Assembly: GCF_009720775.1 (NCBI RefSeq)
Contig: NZ_WNKW01000007.1
Location: forward strand, 38,588 to 102,587
DNA: 64,000 nt
Reading direction: 5' to 3'
From: Pseudoduganella danionis
Lineage (GTDB): Bacteria; Pseudomonadota; Gammaproteobacteria; Burkholderiales; Burkholderiaceae_D
The notes under the pieces were generated by a model, which made no database searches, was not told the origin of the DNA, and worked only from the letters and a program-made list of their open reading frames with translations. Shown piece by piece: positions 34,337 to 43,328 of the stretch (position 1 is the stretch's first letter; each line of letters begins with the position of its first letter). Both the position numbers and the translations under genes were made by a program.

Positions 34337-34879
34337 TCAGGTCAGTTCGACCACATGCCATGCGATCAACTGGGCACGGTCGGCGGCCGATATCGGGGTG
34401 GTACAGCTGTTCGCGTCGCTGATGCCTTCAATAGTCTTGCAGGTGAATACGAGGCGGTATGGTTGTAGTGCAAGCGGCGCGCCATCATGCTCACCCAAAA
34501 ATCTGATAGCTAGCGCGTCATTCTCTTCGCTACTGGTCTGATGGGCTTGCGGCTGTGTGGGGCCGAAGTTGGTTGGTGTAGCCTCGTGACAGTCATGAAG
34601 TGTTTGGTAGCGCACCTTCTGAGCTGCCGACAGTCGGGGTAGTGGCCTGCAGCCGCAGGTGCACAGGTCGCCGCTCAGCCCGATCTGGACTCCGCGCCAG
34701 TTTTCGGCGATACGGGCACCGATACACAAAATTTTGCCGTTGGATTTACATGCTGGGCAGTAAATGGCATCGCCTTCCAGAGCAATGGCGGCACCGTTAA
34801 TGCTGCCACGGCCAGACGCGGTGATCACTTTGCCGCCAGCGGTGGTGGTCGCGCCTAAGGTCAAGGTATAGCGCTTCAT
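34337..34879 (-). CDS. PAAR-domain protein
   Basis: A 180-residue protein: the first 90 residues carry the PAAR-type pattern (TTTAGGKVITASGRGSINGAAIALEGD, then CPACKSNGKI, GARI and GDLCTCGCRPLPRLSA), with Cys/His residues that bind the tip metal ion in known PAAR proteins. Such proteins cap the VgrG spike of type VI secretion machines and deliver attached or co-encoded effectors. The C-terminal 90 residues (ALAIRFLGEHDGAPLALQPYRL...) look like a small beta extension domain seen after PAAR. Start at 34879 is chosen over 34921 for AGGAAA upstream and the usual MKRYTLTLGATTTAGG beginning. It heads the PAAR, DUF2515-like, partner set. Confidence 0.85.
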   Translation of the reverse strand: MKRYTLTLGATTTAGGKVITASGRGSINGAAIALEGDAIYCPACKSNGKILCIGARIAENWRGVQIGLSGDLCTCGCRPLPRLSAAQKVRYQTLHDCHEATPTNFGPTQPQAHQTSSEENDALAIRFLGEHDGAPLALQPYRLVFTCKTIEGISDANSCTTPISAADRAQLIAWHVVELT

Positions 34880-35011
34880 CTGGATGGTTTCCTGCTCTGA
34901 TGAGAAGAGGCAGTGTTCCATCGCGGTGGCAGAAGGTCTTGCGATTCAACAATTTGTCTTCAATAGAACGAGAATGCTGGGTGGGAAGAGGAACATCTGG
35001 TCCAGAAACAG

Positions 35012-35035
35012 CGACGCCACCCGTAGGTGGCGTCG
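35012..35035 (-). terminator. Terminator-like hairpin downstream of gyrB
   Basis: A perfect 10-bp stem CGACGCCACC / GGTGGCGTCG with a CGTA loop lies 34 bp past the gyrB stop. The following minus-strand sequence CTGTTTCTGG is only weakly U-rich, so termination may be partial. Confidence 0.6.
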
Positions 35036-35068
35036 TTGAAATCTCAAGCAGCTTAGTTGCGCGGCTGC

Positions 35069-37573
35069 TTACACGTCGATATTGCCGGCGCGCAGAGCGT
35101 TGTTTTCGATGAAGGCACGGCGTGGTTCCACATCGTCGCCCATCAGCGTGGTGAAGATCTGGTCGGCAGCAATCGCGTCTTCGATCTGTACCTTGAGCAG
35201 ACGGCGTACTTGCGGGTCCATGGTGGTTTCCCACAGCTGGTCCGGATTCATCTCGCCCAGACCTTTGTAGCGCTGTTTCGATACCACGCGCTCGGCTTCG
35301 TCACGCAGCCATTCCATGGCGTGGTGGAAGTCGGTCACACTGGATTCCTTGGTGCGCTCGCCTTCGCCGCGACGCACGTAGGCGCCTTCGCCGATCAGAC
35401 CCGTGAAGGTGGCCGAAGCGGCCGCCAGTACGGCGTAATCAGCGCCGCGTACGAAGTCAGGATCAATCGCGCTGACTTTGACGTTACCGTGGTGCATACG
35501 CTCGATCCACAGCAGGTGTTTGCCGGTCAGCTCGTCCGAACGTACCGAAACTTTGACGTTTTTGTCGTTGATGTTGGCGTTCAGCGCGCTGGCCGAAGCT
35601 TCTGCCAGTTCGGCCGTATCCAGATTCAGCGTCACGCCCGTCATGATGGCGGTCAGCGCCGCGCGGTCGATCACGCGGGTCAAGCGAGTCATGATGACGT
35701 TGGCCAGATTGAACTGGCGTACCAGTTCGGCCAGCGCTTCGCCGACGATAGGATCGGCGCCTTCGCGCGGGGTCAGGGCGGCCGTGTTCAGCGCCACATT
35801 CATCATGTAGGTGGCTTCTTCGGCATCGTCCTTCAAGTAGCGTTCGTCGCGACCGGCTTTGACTTTGTACAGCGGCGGCTGGGCGATGTAGACGTGGCCA
35901 CGCTCGACCAGTTCCGGCATCTGGCGATAGAACAGGGTCAGCAGCAGAGTACGGATGTGGGCGCCGTCGACGTCCGCATCGGTCATGATGATGATGCGGT
36001 GGTAGCGCAGCTTTTCAACGTTGAATTCGTCCGGGCCGATCGAGGTGCCCAGCGTGGCGATCAGGGTGGTGATCTGTTCCGACGACAGCATCTTCTCGAA
36101 GCGCGCCTTCTCCACGTTCAGCACCTTACCGCGCAGCGGCAGAATCGCTTGGAACTTACGGTCGCGGCCCTGTTTGGCCGAGCCGCCTGCGGAGTCACCC
36201 TCGACGATGTACAGTTCGCACAGGGCCGGATCTTTTTCTTGGCAGTCGGCCAGCTTGGCCGACAGGCCCAGACCATCCATCACACCTTTACGGCGGGTCA
36301 GGTCGCGTGCCTTGCGGGCTGCTTCACGGGCGCGCGCAGCTTCGACGATTTTGCCGCAGATGATTTTGGCGTCGTTCGGTTTTTCCTGCAGGTAGTCGGC
36401 CAGCGTTTTTGCCACGATCTCTTCGACCGGGCCACGCACTTCCGACGACACCAGCTTGTCCTTGGTCTGCGAGGAGAATTTCGGCTCCGGCACTTTTACG
36501 GACAGCACGCAGGTCAGGCCTTCGCGCATGTCGTCGCCGGAAATTTCGACCTTGGCTTTCTTGGCCAGTTCCTGCTCTTCGATGTATTTGTTGATCACGC
36601 GGGTCATGGCCGCGCGCAGACCGGTCAGGTGGGTACCACCGTCACGCTGCGGAATGTTATTGGTGAAGCACAGTACTTGTTCATTGTAGGCATCGTTCCA
36701 CTGCATCGACACGTCCACCGAGATATTCGTGCCCTGATCGGACAGACGCTCGCCGGTAGCCTGGAACACGGTCGGGTGCAGCACCGTCTTGGCTTTGTTG
36801 ATGTATTCGACGAAGCCGCGCGTGCCGCCTTCGAAAGCAAATACTTCTTCCTTGCCCGTGCGCTGGTCGGTCAGCTTGATGTTGACGCCATTGTTCAGGA
36901 AGGACAGTTCGCGGATACGCTTGGCCAGAATTTCGTAGTGGAATTCGACCACGCCGAAGATGGTTTCGTCAGCCCAGAAGTGCACGTCAGTACCGCGCTT
37001 GTCGGTTTCGCCGATCACCTTGATAGGCGAAACAGCCACGCCATCCTGCATGCTCATTTCTCGGTTCACGGGCACGCCACGGGCGAACTCCATGAAGTGC
37101 ACTTTGCCGTCGCGGCGGATGGTCAGCTTCAGGGTTTTCGACAGTGCGTTCACGCACGATACACCCACGCCGTGCAGACCGCCCGAGACTTTATAGGCGT
37201 TCTGGTCGAACTTGCCGCCAGCGTGCAGCTCGGTCATCACGATCTCGGCGGCGGAGCGCTTAGGATCGTGCTTGTCGTCCATCTTCAGGCCGGTCGGTAC
37301 ACCGCGGCCGTTGTCGCTGATCGAGATCGAGTTGTCCGCATGGATGGTGACGACGATTTCCGAGCAGTGGCCGGCCAGCGCTTCGTCAATCGAGTTATCC
37401 AGCACTTCGAACACCAGATGGTGCAAACCGGTGCCGTCCGAGGTGTCACCGATGTACATGCCGGGACGTTTGCGCACCGCTTCCAGACCTTCGAGGATCT
37501 GGATAGAGGCGGCGCCGTATTCTTCGGTCTTGGCCGGAGCGCTTGCTGCTTGTTCTGCTGGAATGGCGGACAT
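35069..37573 (-). CDS. gyrB: DNA gyrase subunit B
   Basis: The 834-residue ATPase subunit of gyrase introduces negative supercoils with GyrA. Visible are the GHKL ATP site (VLDNSIDEALAG, DNGRGVPTG, GGLHGVGVSCVNALS), the TOPRIM domain (EGDSAGGSAKQGRDRKFQAI and DADVDGAHIRTLLLT), and the C-terminal tail with KGLGEMNPDQLWETTMDP. Length is close to the usual 800-840 of beta/gammaproteobacteria, including the insertion before the tail. It lies 71 bp after dnaN in the conserved dnaA-dnaN-gyrB order (recF absent, as in many betaproteobacteria). Confidence 0.99.
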   Translation of the reverse strand: MSAIPAEQAASAPAKTEEYGAASIQILEGLEAVRKRPGMYIGDTSDGTGLHHLVFEVLDNSIDEALAGHCSEIVVTIHADNSISISDNGRGVPTGLKMDDKHDPKRSAAEIVMTELHAGGKFDQNAYKVSGGLHGVGVSCVNALSKTLKLTIRRDGKVHFMEFARGVPVNREMSMQDGVAVSPIKVIGETDKRGTDVHFWADETIFGVVEFHYEILAKRIRELSFLNNGVNIKLTDQRTGKEEVFAFEGGTRGFVEYINKAKTVLHPTVFQATGERLSDQGTNISVDVSMQWNDAYNEQVLCFTNNIPQRDGGTHLTGLRAAMTRVINKYIEEQELAKKAKVEISGDDMREGLTCVLSVKVPEPKFSSQTKDKLVSSEVRGPVEEIVAKTLADYLQEKPNDAKIICGKIVEAARAREAARKARDLTRRKGVMDGLGLSAKLADCQEKDPALCELYIVEGDSAGGSAKQGRDRKFQAILPLRGKVLNVEKARFEKMLSSEQITTLIATLGTSIGPDEFNVEKLRYHRIIIMTDADVDGAHIRTLLLTLFYRQMPELVERGHVYIAQPPLYKVKAGRDERYLKDDAEEATYMMNVALNTAALTPREGADPIVGEALAELVRQFNLANVIMTRLTRVIDRAALTAIMTGVTLNLDTAELAEASASALNANINDKNVKVSVRSDELTGKHLLWIERMHHGNVKVSAIDPDFVRGADYAVLAAASATFTGLIGEGAYVRRGEGERTKESSVTDFHHAMEWLRDEAERVVSKQRYKGLGEMNPDQLWETTMDPQVRRLLKVQIEDAIAADQIFTTLMGDDVEPRRAFIENNALRAGNIDV

Positions 37574-37644
37574 GTGCTGCTTTCTTTTATATCTGGACAG
37601 TAAAAAACGCGGTACGACGAACTATGCTAATCACTCAGGCTGGA

Positions 37645-38751
37645 TCAGATCCGCATCGGCATGACGACATATTTAAAGTCGGCATTGTCGGGGATGGAAA
37701 TCAGCGCGGACGAATTGGAGTCGCCCAGTGCCACATTGACCTGATCGCATTTCAGATTGTTCAGCACGTCGAGCAGGTAGCTGACGTTGAAACCGATATC
37801 GACGCTGTCGCCGCCGTAGTCGATTTCCAGTTCTTCCACAGCCTCTTCCTGATCGGCATTGGTCGAGCTGATTTTCATGCTGCCCGGGGTGATGATGCAG
37901 CGCACGCCTTTGAATTTATCGCTGGTCATGATGGCGGCACGTTGCAGCGAGCGCAGTAGCTCATCGCGGCCGATGGTGAATTCGTTCTGGTAGCCCTTAG
38001 GAATCACGCGGGTGTAGTCAGGGAACTTGCCTTCCACCAGTTTCGAAATCAGTTCGATGTCGGCGAAGCGCAGCTTGACCTGATTGGCGGCGATATCCAG
38101 TTGGACGGTCTCGTCGTTTTCTTCCAGCAGGCGCTGCAGTTCGATGATGGTCTTGCGCGGGATGATGACTTCCTGACGGGCAAAGGTCTGCTCCGTTTCC
38201 ACCTGGCAGAAAGCCAGACGGTGGCCGTCGGTCGCCACGGCGATCACGTTGTTACCATCGAGCACCAGCAGCAGGCCGTTCAGGTAGTAACGGATGTCCT
38301 GCTGGGCCATGGAGAAGTGCACCATGTTGAACAGGTGCTTCAGGGTTTTCTGCGGCAGGGTCACGCTGGCGCTGTAGCTGTCGGCTTGCTGCACGGTGGG
38401 GAATTCTTCCGCGGCCAGCGTCTGCAGGGCGAAGCGCGATTTGCCCGACTGTACGGTCAGACGCTTGTTCAGCAGCGTCATGGTGACGTCGCCCGATTCC
38501 GGCAGCGCGCGCAGAATGTCGAGCAGCTTGCGCGCGGCCACGGTGGTGCCCGTCACTTCCGCGCCGGAACCGATGTCGGCGTGGGTGGTGATCTGTACTT
38601 CGGTGTCAGTGGACAGGAAGGAGACGCTCTCGCCCTCTTTGCTGATGAGGATATTGGCCAGAATCGGCATAGTGTGCCGACGCTCGACAATACCGCTCAC
38701 GATCTGCAGTGGCCGGAGAAGAGTATCTCGGGTGGTTTTGACCAATTGCAT
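37645..38751 (-). CDS. dnaN: DNA polymerase III subunit beta (sliding clamp)
   Basis: The 368-residue clamp protein encircles DNA and tethers Pol III. It has the three repeated clamp domains and family stretches PLQIVSGIVERRHTMPILANIL at the N-terminus, VATDGHRLAFCQ in domain 2 and the terminal VMPMRI strand that forms part of the partner-binding pocket. It lies between dnaA (109 bp upstream) and gyrB, all minus strand. An AT-rich 109-bp gap after dnaA holds TTATCCTCA, one base off a DnaA box. Confidence 0.99.
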   Translation of the reverse strand: MQLVKTTRDTLLRPLQIVSGIVERRHTMPILANILISKEGESVSFLSTDTEVQITTHADIGSGAEVTGTTVAARKLLDILRALPESGDVTMTLLNKRLTVQSGKSRFALQTLAAEEFPTVQQADSYSASVTLPQKTLKHLFNMVHFSMAQQDIRYYLNGLLLVLDGNNVIAVATDGHRLAFCQVETEQTFARQEVIIPRKTIIELQRLLEENDETVQLDIAANQVKLRFADIELISKLVEGKFPDYTRVIPKGYQNEFTIGRDELLRSLQRAAIMTSDKFKGVRCIITPGSMKISSTNADQEEAVEELEIDYGGDSVDIGFNVSYLLDVLNNLKCDQVNVALGDSNSSALISIPDNADFKYVVMPMRI

Positions 38752-38860
38752 AGCTTATCCTCAGGTTTAAAGATTGAATCGTAAATTTTTAACAACTTTG
38801 CCTTGTGGGCAGATTGCCTAAATCATAAAGGCAAAGCACGGCTCTTGCCACCCTCCGGCA

Positions 38861-40258
38861 TCAGCCTTTGAGGGTTTGCTCGAGCACGTGCAGTTCGTGG
38901 TTGCATTCCGGATTTTTGGTGCGGTCCAGCGCGATCTTGCGCACGGCGTGCAGCACGGTGGTGTGGTCACGGCCACCGAACAGTTCACCGATCTCCGGCA
39001 GACTCTTCTGCGTCAGCTCCTTGGCCAGATACATGGCGATCTGGCGCGGACGGGCGATATTCGCGGGCCGGCGCTTGGAATACATGTCGGCCACTTTGAT
39101 GTTGAAGAAGTCGGCCACGGTTTTCTGGATGTTTTCCACCGAAATCTGGCGGTTCTGCACCGACAGCAGATCTTTCAGCGCTTCCTTGACGATGTCGATG
39201 GTGATGTCTTTACCGTGGAAGCGCGAGTAGGCCAGAATCTTGCGCAGCGCGCCTTCCAGTTCACGCACGTTGGAGCGCAGGTGCTTGGCCACGAAGAAGG
39301 CCACGTCGTCCGAGAAGGTCACGCCTTCCTGCTTGGCTTTCTTGAGCAGAATCGCCACGCGCATTTCCAGTTCCGGCGGTTCGATCGCCACCGTCAGGCC
39401 CGAGTCGAAACGCGAGATCAGGCGGTCATCCATGCCCGTGATTTCCTTCGGATAGGTATCCGAAGTGATGATGATCTGCTTCTTGGCCGCGATCAGCGCT
39501 TCAAACGCATAGAAGAATTCTTCCTGCGTACGGCTCTTGCCGCCGAAGAATTGAATATCGTCGATCAGCAGCATGTCCAGCGAGTGGTAGTAATGCTTGA
39601 AGTCGTCGAAACCTTTGCGCTGGTAAGCCGTTACCACGTCGCGCACATACTGCTCGGCGTGGATGTAGCGGATCTTGGCACCGGGCTGGTCGGCCATCAC
39701 CTGATTGCCGATTGCGTGGATCAAGTGGGTCTTACCGAGGCCCACGCCGCCGTAGAAGAACAGCGGGTTGTAGGACACGCCCGGATTATTCGCCACCTGA
39801 ATCGCGGCCGCGCGGGCCAGCTGGTTGGCCTTACCGGTCACGAAGCTGTCGAAAGTGAGGTCGGTATTGATGCGGCTCTGCTCGCGGCGCGGTGCGGCCG
39901 AAGCGGGCAGCTCCGGTACCGACGGCACGGGGTCGGCCATGCGCGCGTTCCCGCTAGGCGCACCGCCATTGATATCAGGAACCGGTGCAACGGTGCTGGC
40001 CTTTTTCGGCGCGGACAGGCGCGGATCGAGCACGAACTGCACTTCCGTCGGGGCGTCCCAGTACTGGCAGGCCAGCGCCGTGATACGGCTGGCAAACTGG
40101 GTTTTCACCCAGTCCAGTTTGAAGCGGTTAGGGGCGGCCATGCGCAGCTTGCCCGCCTCGTAATCGAGGGGGATGAGCGGCTTAATCCACGCGCTGAATT
40201 GTTGCGGCGTCAGCTCCAGCTCCAGCTGGGCGGAGCACGTCTGCCAGAAATTTTCCAT
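38861..40258 (-). CDS. dnaA: Chromosomal replication initiator protein DnaA
   Basis: The 465-residue initiator binds DnaA boxes and opens oriC. Domain I starts MENFWQTCSAQLELELTPQQF; domain II is a short Pro/Ala linker (about 90-135); the AAA+ domain III has Walker A GGVGLGKTHLIHAIG and Walker B LLIDDIQFF; domain IV ends with the DnaA signature (GRDHTTVLHAVRKI). An in-frame start 27 codons upstream is rejected because MENFWQ is the family N-terminus. A DnaA box in the upstream region overlaps the area of a possible TAGAAT -10 (40352-40357), allowing autoregulation. Confidence 0.99.
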   Translation of the reverse strand: MENFWQTCSAQLELELTPQQFSAWIKPLIPLDYEAGKLRMAAPNRFKLDWVKTQFASRITALACQYWDAPTEVQFVLDPRLSAPKKASTVAPVPDINGGAPSGNARMADPVPSVPELPASAAPRREQSRINTDLTFDSFVTGKANQLARAAAIQVANNPGVSYNPLFFYGGVGLGKTHLIHAIGNQVMADQPGAKIRYIHAEQYVRDVVTAYQRKGFDDFKHYYHSLDMLLIDDIQFFGGKSRTQEEFFYAFEALIAAKKQIIITSDTYPKEITGMDDRLISRFDSGLTVAIEPPELEMRVAILLKKAKQEGVTFSDDVAFFVAKHLRSNVRELEGALRKILAYSRFHGKDITIDIVKEALKDLLSVQNRQISVENIQKTVADFFNIKVADMYSKRRPANIARPRQIAMYLAKELTQKSLPEIGELFGGRDHTTVLHAVRKIALDRTKNPECNHELHVLEQTLKG

Positions 40259-40373
40259 GAATCTTATATCTATTCTTACACTGCGCTTGACGGCTGCAGT
40301 ACTACTGATCAGGGTGGGATCGAACCCGGGGTTCGTCACACGTAACGCGCTATTCTACTCTCGCCGGGCGAAG

Positions 40374-40382
40374 TTATCCACA
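40374..40382 (+). promoter_or_regulatory. DnaA box (perfect)
   Basis: TTATCCACA, the consensus DnaA box, 116 bp upstream of the dnaA start codon. Confidence 0.8.
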
Positions 40383-40434
40383 GGCGCGACGCTTATTTTT
40401 CGCATCGCCGGCGGGTCTTCGGCGTCATCAGTTG

Positions 40435-40463
40435 TTGACAAGGGGGGGCAAAATGCTGATAAT
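40435..40463 (+). promoter_or_regulatory. Sigma-70 promoter for rpmH-rnpA-yidD-yidC
   Basis: A consensus -35 TTGACA and -10 GATAAT (5 of 6) separated by 17 bp, pointing at rpmH about 200 bp downstream. A DnaA-box-like TTATTCACT (40491-40499, one mismatch) lies just past the predicted start, so DnaA could influence this promoter. Confidence 0.7.
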
Positions 40464-40658
40464 TCAGGGTTCCCCGCCCGTATTCCGTGTTTATTCACTA
40501 TGACGTCAATATGGAGTAAGCGTGGATTTAGCGGGCGATGAGATGGACCCAGCTTGTGCCGGTATCGGTGGCATAGGTGCGCGAAGTGTCATTGGCACCA
40601 AAAACTGACGGGGCCACAACCCGATTTTGCATTTTTTTCTGCTTTAAGCGAGACCAAC

Positions 40659-40793
40659 ATGAAACGTACTTACCAACCTTCCGTCGTGCGCCGCAAGCGT
40701 ACCCACGGCTTCCGCGCTCGTATGGCTACCCGTGGTGGCCGTGATGTGCTCAACGCACGTCGCGCAAAAGGCCGCAAGCGTCTGGCTGTATAA
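40659..40793 (+). CDS. rpmH: 50S ribosomal protein L34
   Basis: The 44-residue basic protein MKRTYQPSVVRRKRTHGFRA...RKRLAV is full length and canonical. An upstream in-frame start at 40554 would add a non-homologous leader, so ATG 40659 is chosen. It is the first gene of the rpmH-rnpA-yidD-yidC cluster. Confidence 0.99.
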   Translation: MKRTYQPSVVRRKRTHGFRARMATRGGRDVLNARRAKGRKRLAV

Positions 40794-40816
40794 GCCACCG
40801 CTTGTTAGCTGATCGC

Positions 40817-41275
40817 ATGGACAGCTGTTTGCAAAACGGCTCGACAGGCGAAGGTTCACACGACTTCGCGCGCGTTCGGCGCATCGTTAAAACGGATGAA
40901 TTTTCATCCGTTTTTCGTTTGCGCCCTACGCAAAAAAGCGCCCACTTTGTGCTCTACACCCATCCGAGTGCGCTGCCTCATGCGCGCCTAGGCGTGGTCG
41001 TGGCCAAACGGTTTGCGCCGCGCGCAGTAACGCGTAACACCATCAAACGGGTCACGCGCGAACTGTTCCGTCAGACTGGCCTGCCGGCGATTGATTGTCT
41101 GGTGCGTTTATCCAGACCGGTCAACAGCAAGGACGGTCCTGCCACCTCGGCGACGTTAAAAGCGGCGCTGCGGGTGGAATTGTCACGTCTGTTCGCTCAG
41201 GCCAGAACGGCAGCGGCGCGTGCGCCCAAGCCTGCCTTGTCTTCGGCGCCACCGCCTCCATCTGCCGCATCATGA
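40817..41275 (+). CDS. rnpA: Ribonuclease P protein component
   Basis: RnpA assists the RNase P RNA in tRNA 5' maturation. The 152-residue product shows IVKTDEFSSVFRLRP near the N-terminus, the signature RLGVVVAKRFAPRAVTRNTIKRVTRELFR (RNR motif) and an Ala/Pro-rich C-terminal tail longer than in E. coli. The start is uncertain: a TTG at 40802 and the ATG at 40817 both lack a good ribosome binding site; the ATG is taken. The yidD start overlaps its stop (ATGA). Confidence 0.95.
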   Translation: MDSCLQNGSTGEGSHDFARVRRIVKTDEFSSVFRLRPTQKSAHFVLYTHPSALPHARLGVVVAKRFAPRAVTRNTIKRVTRELFRQTGLPAIDCLVRLSRPVNSKDGPATSATLKAALRVELSRLFAQARTAAARAPKPALSSAPPPPSAAS

Positions 41276-41538
41276 AAAAACTGCTACGTTTCCTGGTGCG
41301 CGGCTACCAGCTGGCGATCAGCCCGCTGCTGCCGCCTTCGTGCCGCTTCTATCCGAGCTGCTCGAACTACGCACTGGAAGCGCTGCAAGTGCATGGTGCT
41401 GCGCGGGGTAGCTGGCTAGCGGCCAAGCGCATCTGCCGTTGCCATCCGTGGAATCCCGGTGGCCACGATCCGGTGCCGCCGGCCGATAGTAAAAAATCGA
41501 ATTCTTCAACGACCGCTTGCGGTTGCAACCACTCCTGA
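41272..41538 (+). CDS. yidD: Membrane protein insertion efficiency factor YidD
   Basis: The 88-residue protein MKKLLRFLVRGYQLAISPLLPPSCRFYPSCSNYALEAL carries the YidD amphipathic helix and conserved Cys residues (SCRFYPSC, RICRCHPWNPGG). It assists YidC-dependent insertion at the inner membrane. Its start overlaps rnpA by four bases and yidC starts 11 bp later, the conserved order. Confidence 0.97.
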   Translation: MKKLLRFLVRGYQLAISPLLPPSCRFYPSCSNYALEALQVHGAARGSWLAAKRICRCHPWNPGGHDPVPPADSKKSNSSTTACGCNHS

Positions 41539-41549
41539 TAAATACCGTA

Positions 41550-43256
41550 ATGGATATCAATAAACGTACCATCCTGTGGATCGTGTTTGCCGTGTCGATG
41601 ATTGTTCTGTGGAACAATTGGCAAGTATCGAACGGCCATCCATCGATGTTTGCACCGCCGCCGCCGCAAACGGCCAAGGCGCCGGAAGCGAAGAAAGCCG
41701 AATTGCCGGCCGCGGCGGCAGCCACCGTGCCTGCTGCGAGCGCTGCCGGTGCAACTGCGGGCGCCCCTGCGGCCGCTGAACCGTTCAAGAGCGAACGCGT
41801 CACCATTACTACCGACCTGTTCCGCGTTGACGTGGATACGCTGGGCGGTACTATCCGCCGTCTGGAACTGCTGAAGTTCAAGGACGGTATCGATGAAACC
41901 AAAAATCAGGTGCTGTTCGATGTGGACGGCGCTACCGGCAAGACCTATCTGGCTGAAACCGGCCTGATCGGCGCGCCCGGCCTGCCGACTCACCAGACCG
42001 GCTTCGTGGCCAAGCCTGGTCCGCGCATGCTGAACGACGCTAACCAGATCCAACTGGTGCTGGAAGCGGAAGCGGGCGGCGTCAAGCTGACCAAGACCTT
42101 CACCTTCAAGCGCGGCGATTACGTGATCGATGTACGTCACGACATCACCAACGTGGGCACGGCGCCGATCAAGCCTGAACTGTATCTGCAACTGGTACAC
42201 GACGGTAACAAACCGGCTGGCGACTCGTATTTCAACAGCAGCTACACCGGTCCTACCCTGTACACGGAAGCGGACAAATACCACAAGCTGCAGTTCGAAA
42301 AACTGGAAAAAGCTGCGGCTGAAGCGGCCAAGACGGGCAAGGACGTGGTGCAGGACCACCCGACCAAGGCGGACAATGGCTGGTTTGCGATTTCCCAGCA
42401 CTTCTTCGTCTCGGCCTTCGTACCGCAGGACAAGCTGGCCCGTACCATCTTCACCCGCAAAGTGACGACCAACCAGTACGCTATCGGCGTGACCCAACCG
42501 CTGGGTACGCTGGCACCGGGCGCCACCATCAGCAACGACGCGCGTCTGTATTCGGGCCCGCAAGTTGAAAAACTGCTGGAACAAGTCACCCCGGGTCTGG
42601 AACTGGTGAAAGACTATGGCTGGCTGACCATCATCGCCAAGCCTATCTTCTGGGTCATGGACCAACTGCACAAAGCACTGGGCAACTGGGGCTGGACCAT
42701 TATCGCCTTCACCATCCTGATCAAGCTGGCCTTCTTCCCGCTGTCGGCTGCCGGCTACCGCAGCATGGCCAAGATGAAAGTGCTGACGCCTAAGATGCAG
42801 GCCATCCGCGAGCGCCACAAAGGCGATCCGGCCAAGATGAATCAGGCCACCATGGAACTGTACAAGGCCGAGAAGATCAACCCGCTGGGCGGCTGTCTGC
42901 CTATCCTCGTGCAGATGCCGGTGTTCATCGCGCTGTACTGGGTGCTGCAGGCGTCGGTGGAAATCCGTGGCGCCGCATGGCTGGGCTGGATCACCAATCT
43001 GGCTGCACCGGATCCGTTCTATGTGCTGCCAGTGCTGTACGCGATCACCATGTACATCACCACCAAGCTGAACCCAGCGCCGGCTGATCCGATGCAGGCC
43101 AAGATGATGCTGTTCATGCCGCTGGCATTCTCGGTGATGTTCTTCTTCTTCCCGTCCGGTCTGGTACTGTACTGGGTCGTCAACAACATCCTGTCGATCG
43201 CTCAGCAGTACGTGATCACGAAGAAATTCGCTGCACCGGAAGCTGCTAACAGCTAA
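41550..43256 (+). CDS. yidC: Membrane protein insertase YidC
   Basis: The 568-residue insertase has an N-terminal helix (TILWIVFAVSMIVLWNNW), a Pro/Ala-rich linker, the large periplasmic P1 domain (about 80-340), and the five-helix core from NWGWTIIAFTILIKLAFFPL onward, ending VVNNILSIAQQYVITKKF. It inserts and folds inner membrane proteins with or without SecYEG. The start at ATG 41550 (MDINKRTILW) is preferred to 41517. A terminator follows before mnmE. Confidence 0.99.
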   Translation: MDINKRTILWIVFAVSMIVLWNNWQVSNGHPSMFAPPPPQTAKAPEAKKAELPAAAAATVPAASAAGATAGAPAAAEPFKSERVTITTDLFRVDVDTLGGTIRRLELLKFKDGIDETKNQVLFDVDGATGKTYLAETGLIGAPGLPTHQTGFVAKPGPRMLNDANQIQLVLEAEAGGVKLTKTFTFKRGDYVIDVRHDITNVGTAPIKPELYLQLVHDGNKPAGDSYFNSSYTGPTLYTEADKYHKLQFEKLEKAAAEAAKTGKDVVQDHPTKADNGWFAISQHFFVSAFVPQDKLARTIFTRKVTTNQYAIGVTQPLGTLAPGATISNDARLYSGPQVEKLLEQVTPGLELVKDYGWLTIIAKPIFWVMDQLHKALGNWGWTIIAFTILIKLAFFPLSAAGYRSMAKMKVLTPKMQAIRERHKGDPAKMNQATMELYKAEKINPLGGCLPILVQMPVFIALYWVLQASVEIRGAAWLGWITNLAAPDPFYVLPVLYAITMYITTKLNPAPADPMQAKMMLFMPLAFSVMFFFFPSGLVLYWVVNNILSIAQQYVITKKFAAPEAANS

Positions 43257-43280
43257 ACCGCACCGAAGTTTGTTGCACAA

Positions 43281-43309
43281 AAGCCCGTGTTGATCGCGGG
43301 CTTTTTTTT
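43281..43309 (+). terminator. Rho-independent terminator after yidC
   Basis: Stem AAGCCCG / CGGGCTT around a 9-bp loop, followed by a run of T (to 43309). It lies 24 bp past the yidC stop and 20 bp before mnmE. Confidence 0.85.
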
Positions 43310-43328
43310 ACTTGGTTACAATCCCATC

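Larger units (their letters stand above)
40259..40658. other. dnaA-rpmH intergenic region, candidate oriC
   Basis: This 400-bp divergent spacer holds one perfect DnaA box, one near match and a strong promoter toward rpmH. In many betaproteobacteria oriC lies at this junction. The low count of boxes and lack of an obvious AT-rich unwinding element make the call tentative; the functional origin could extend into the dnaA-dnaN gap. Confidence 0.45.

Noticed and set aside
35057..37603. 848-codon plus-strand frame antisense to gyrB
   Set aside because: Mirror of gyrB codon bias; gyrB itself is unmistakable on the minus strand.
38876..40345. 489-codon plus-strand frame antisense to dnaA
   Set aside because: Shadow frame; its content mirrors dnaA codons and no start signal is present.
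41367..43280. 637-codon minus-strand frame antisense to yidC
   Set aside because: Shadow of yidC, rich in His, Gln and Arg as expected from the complement of GC-rich codons.
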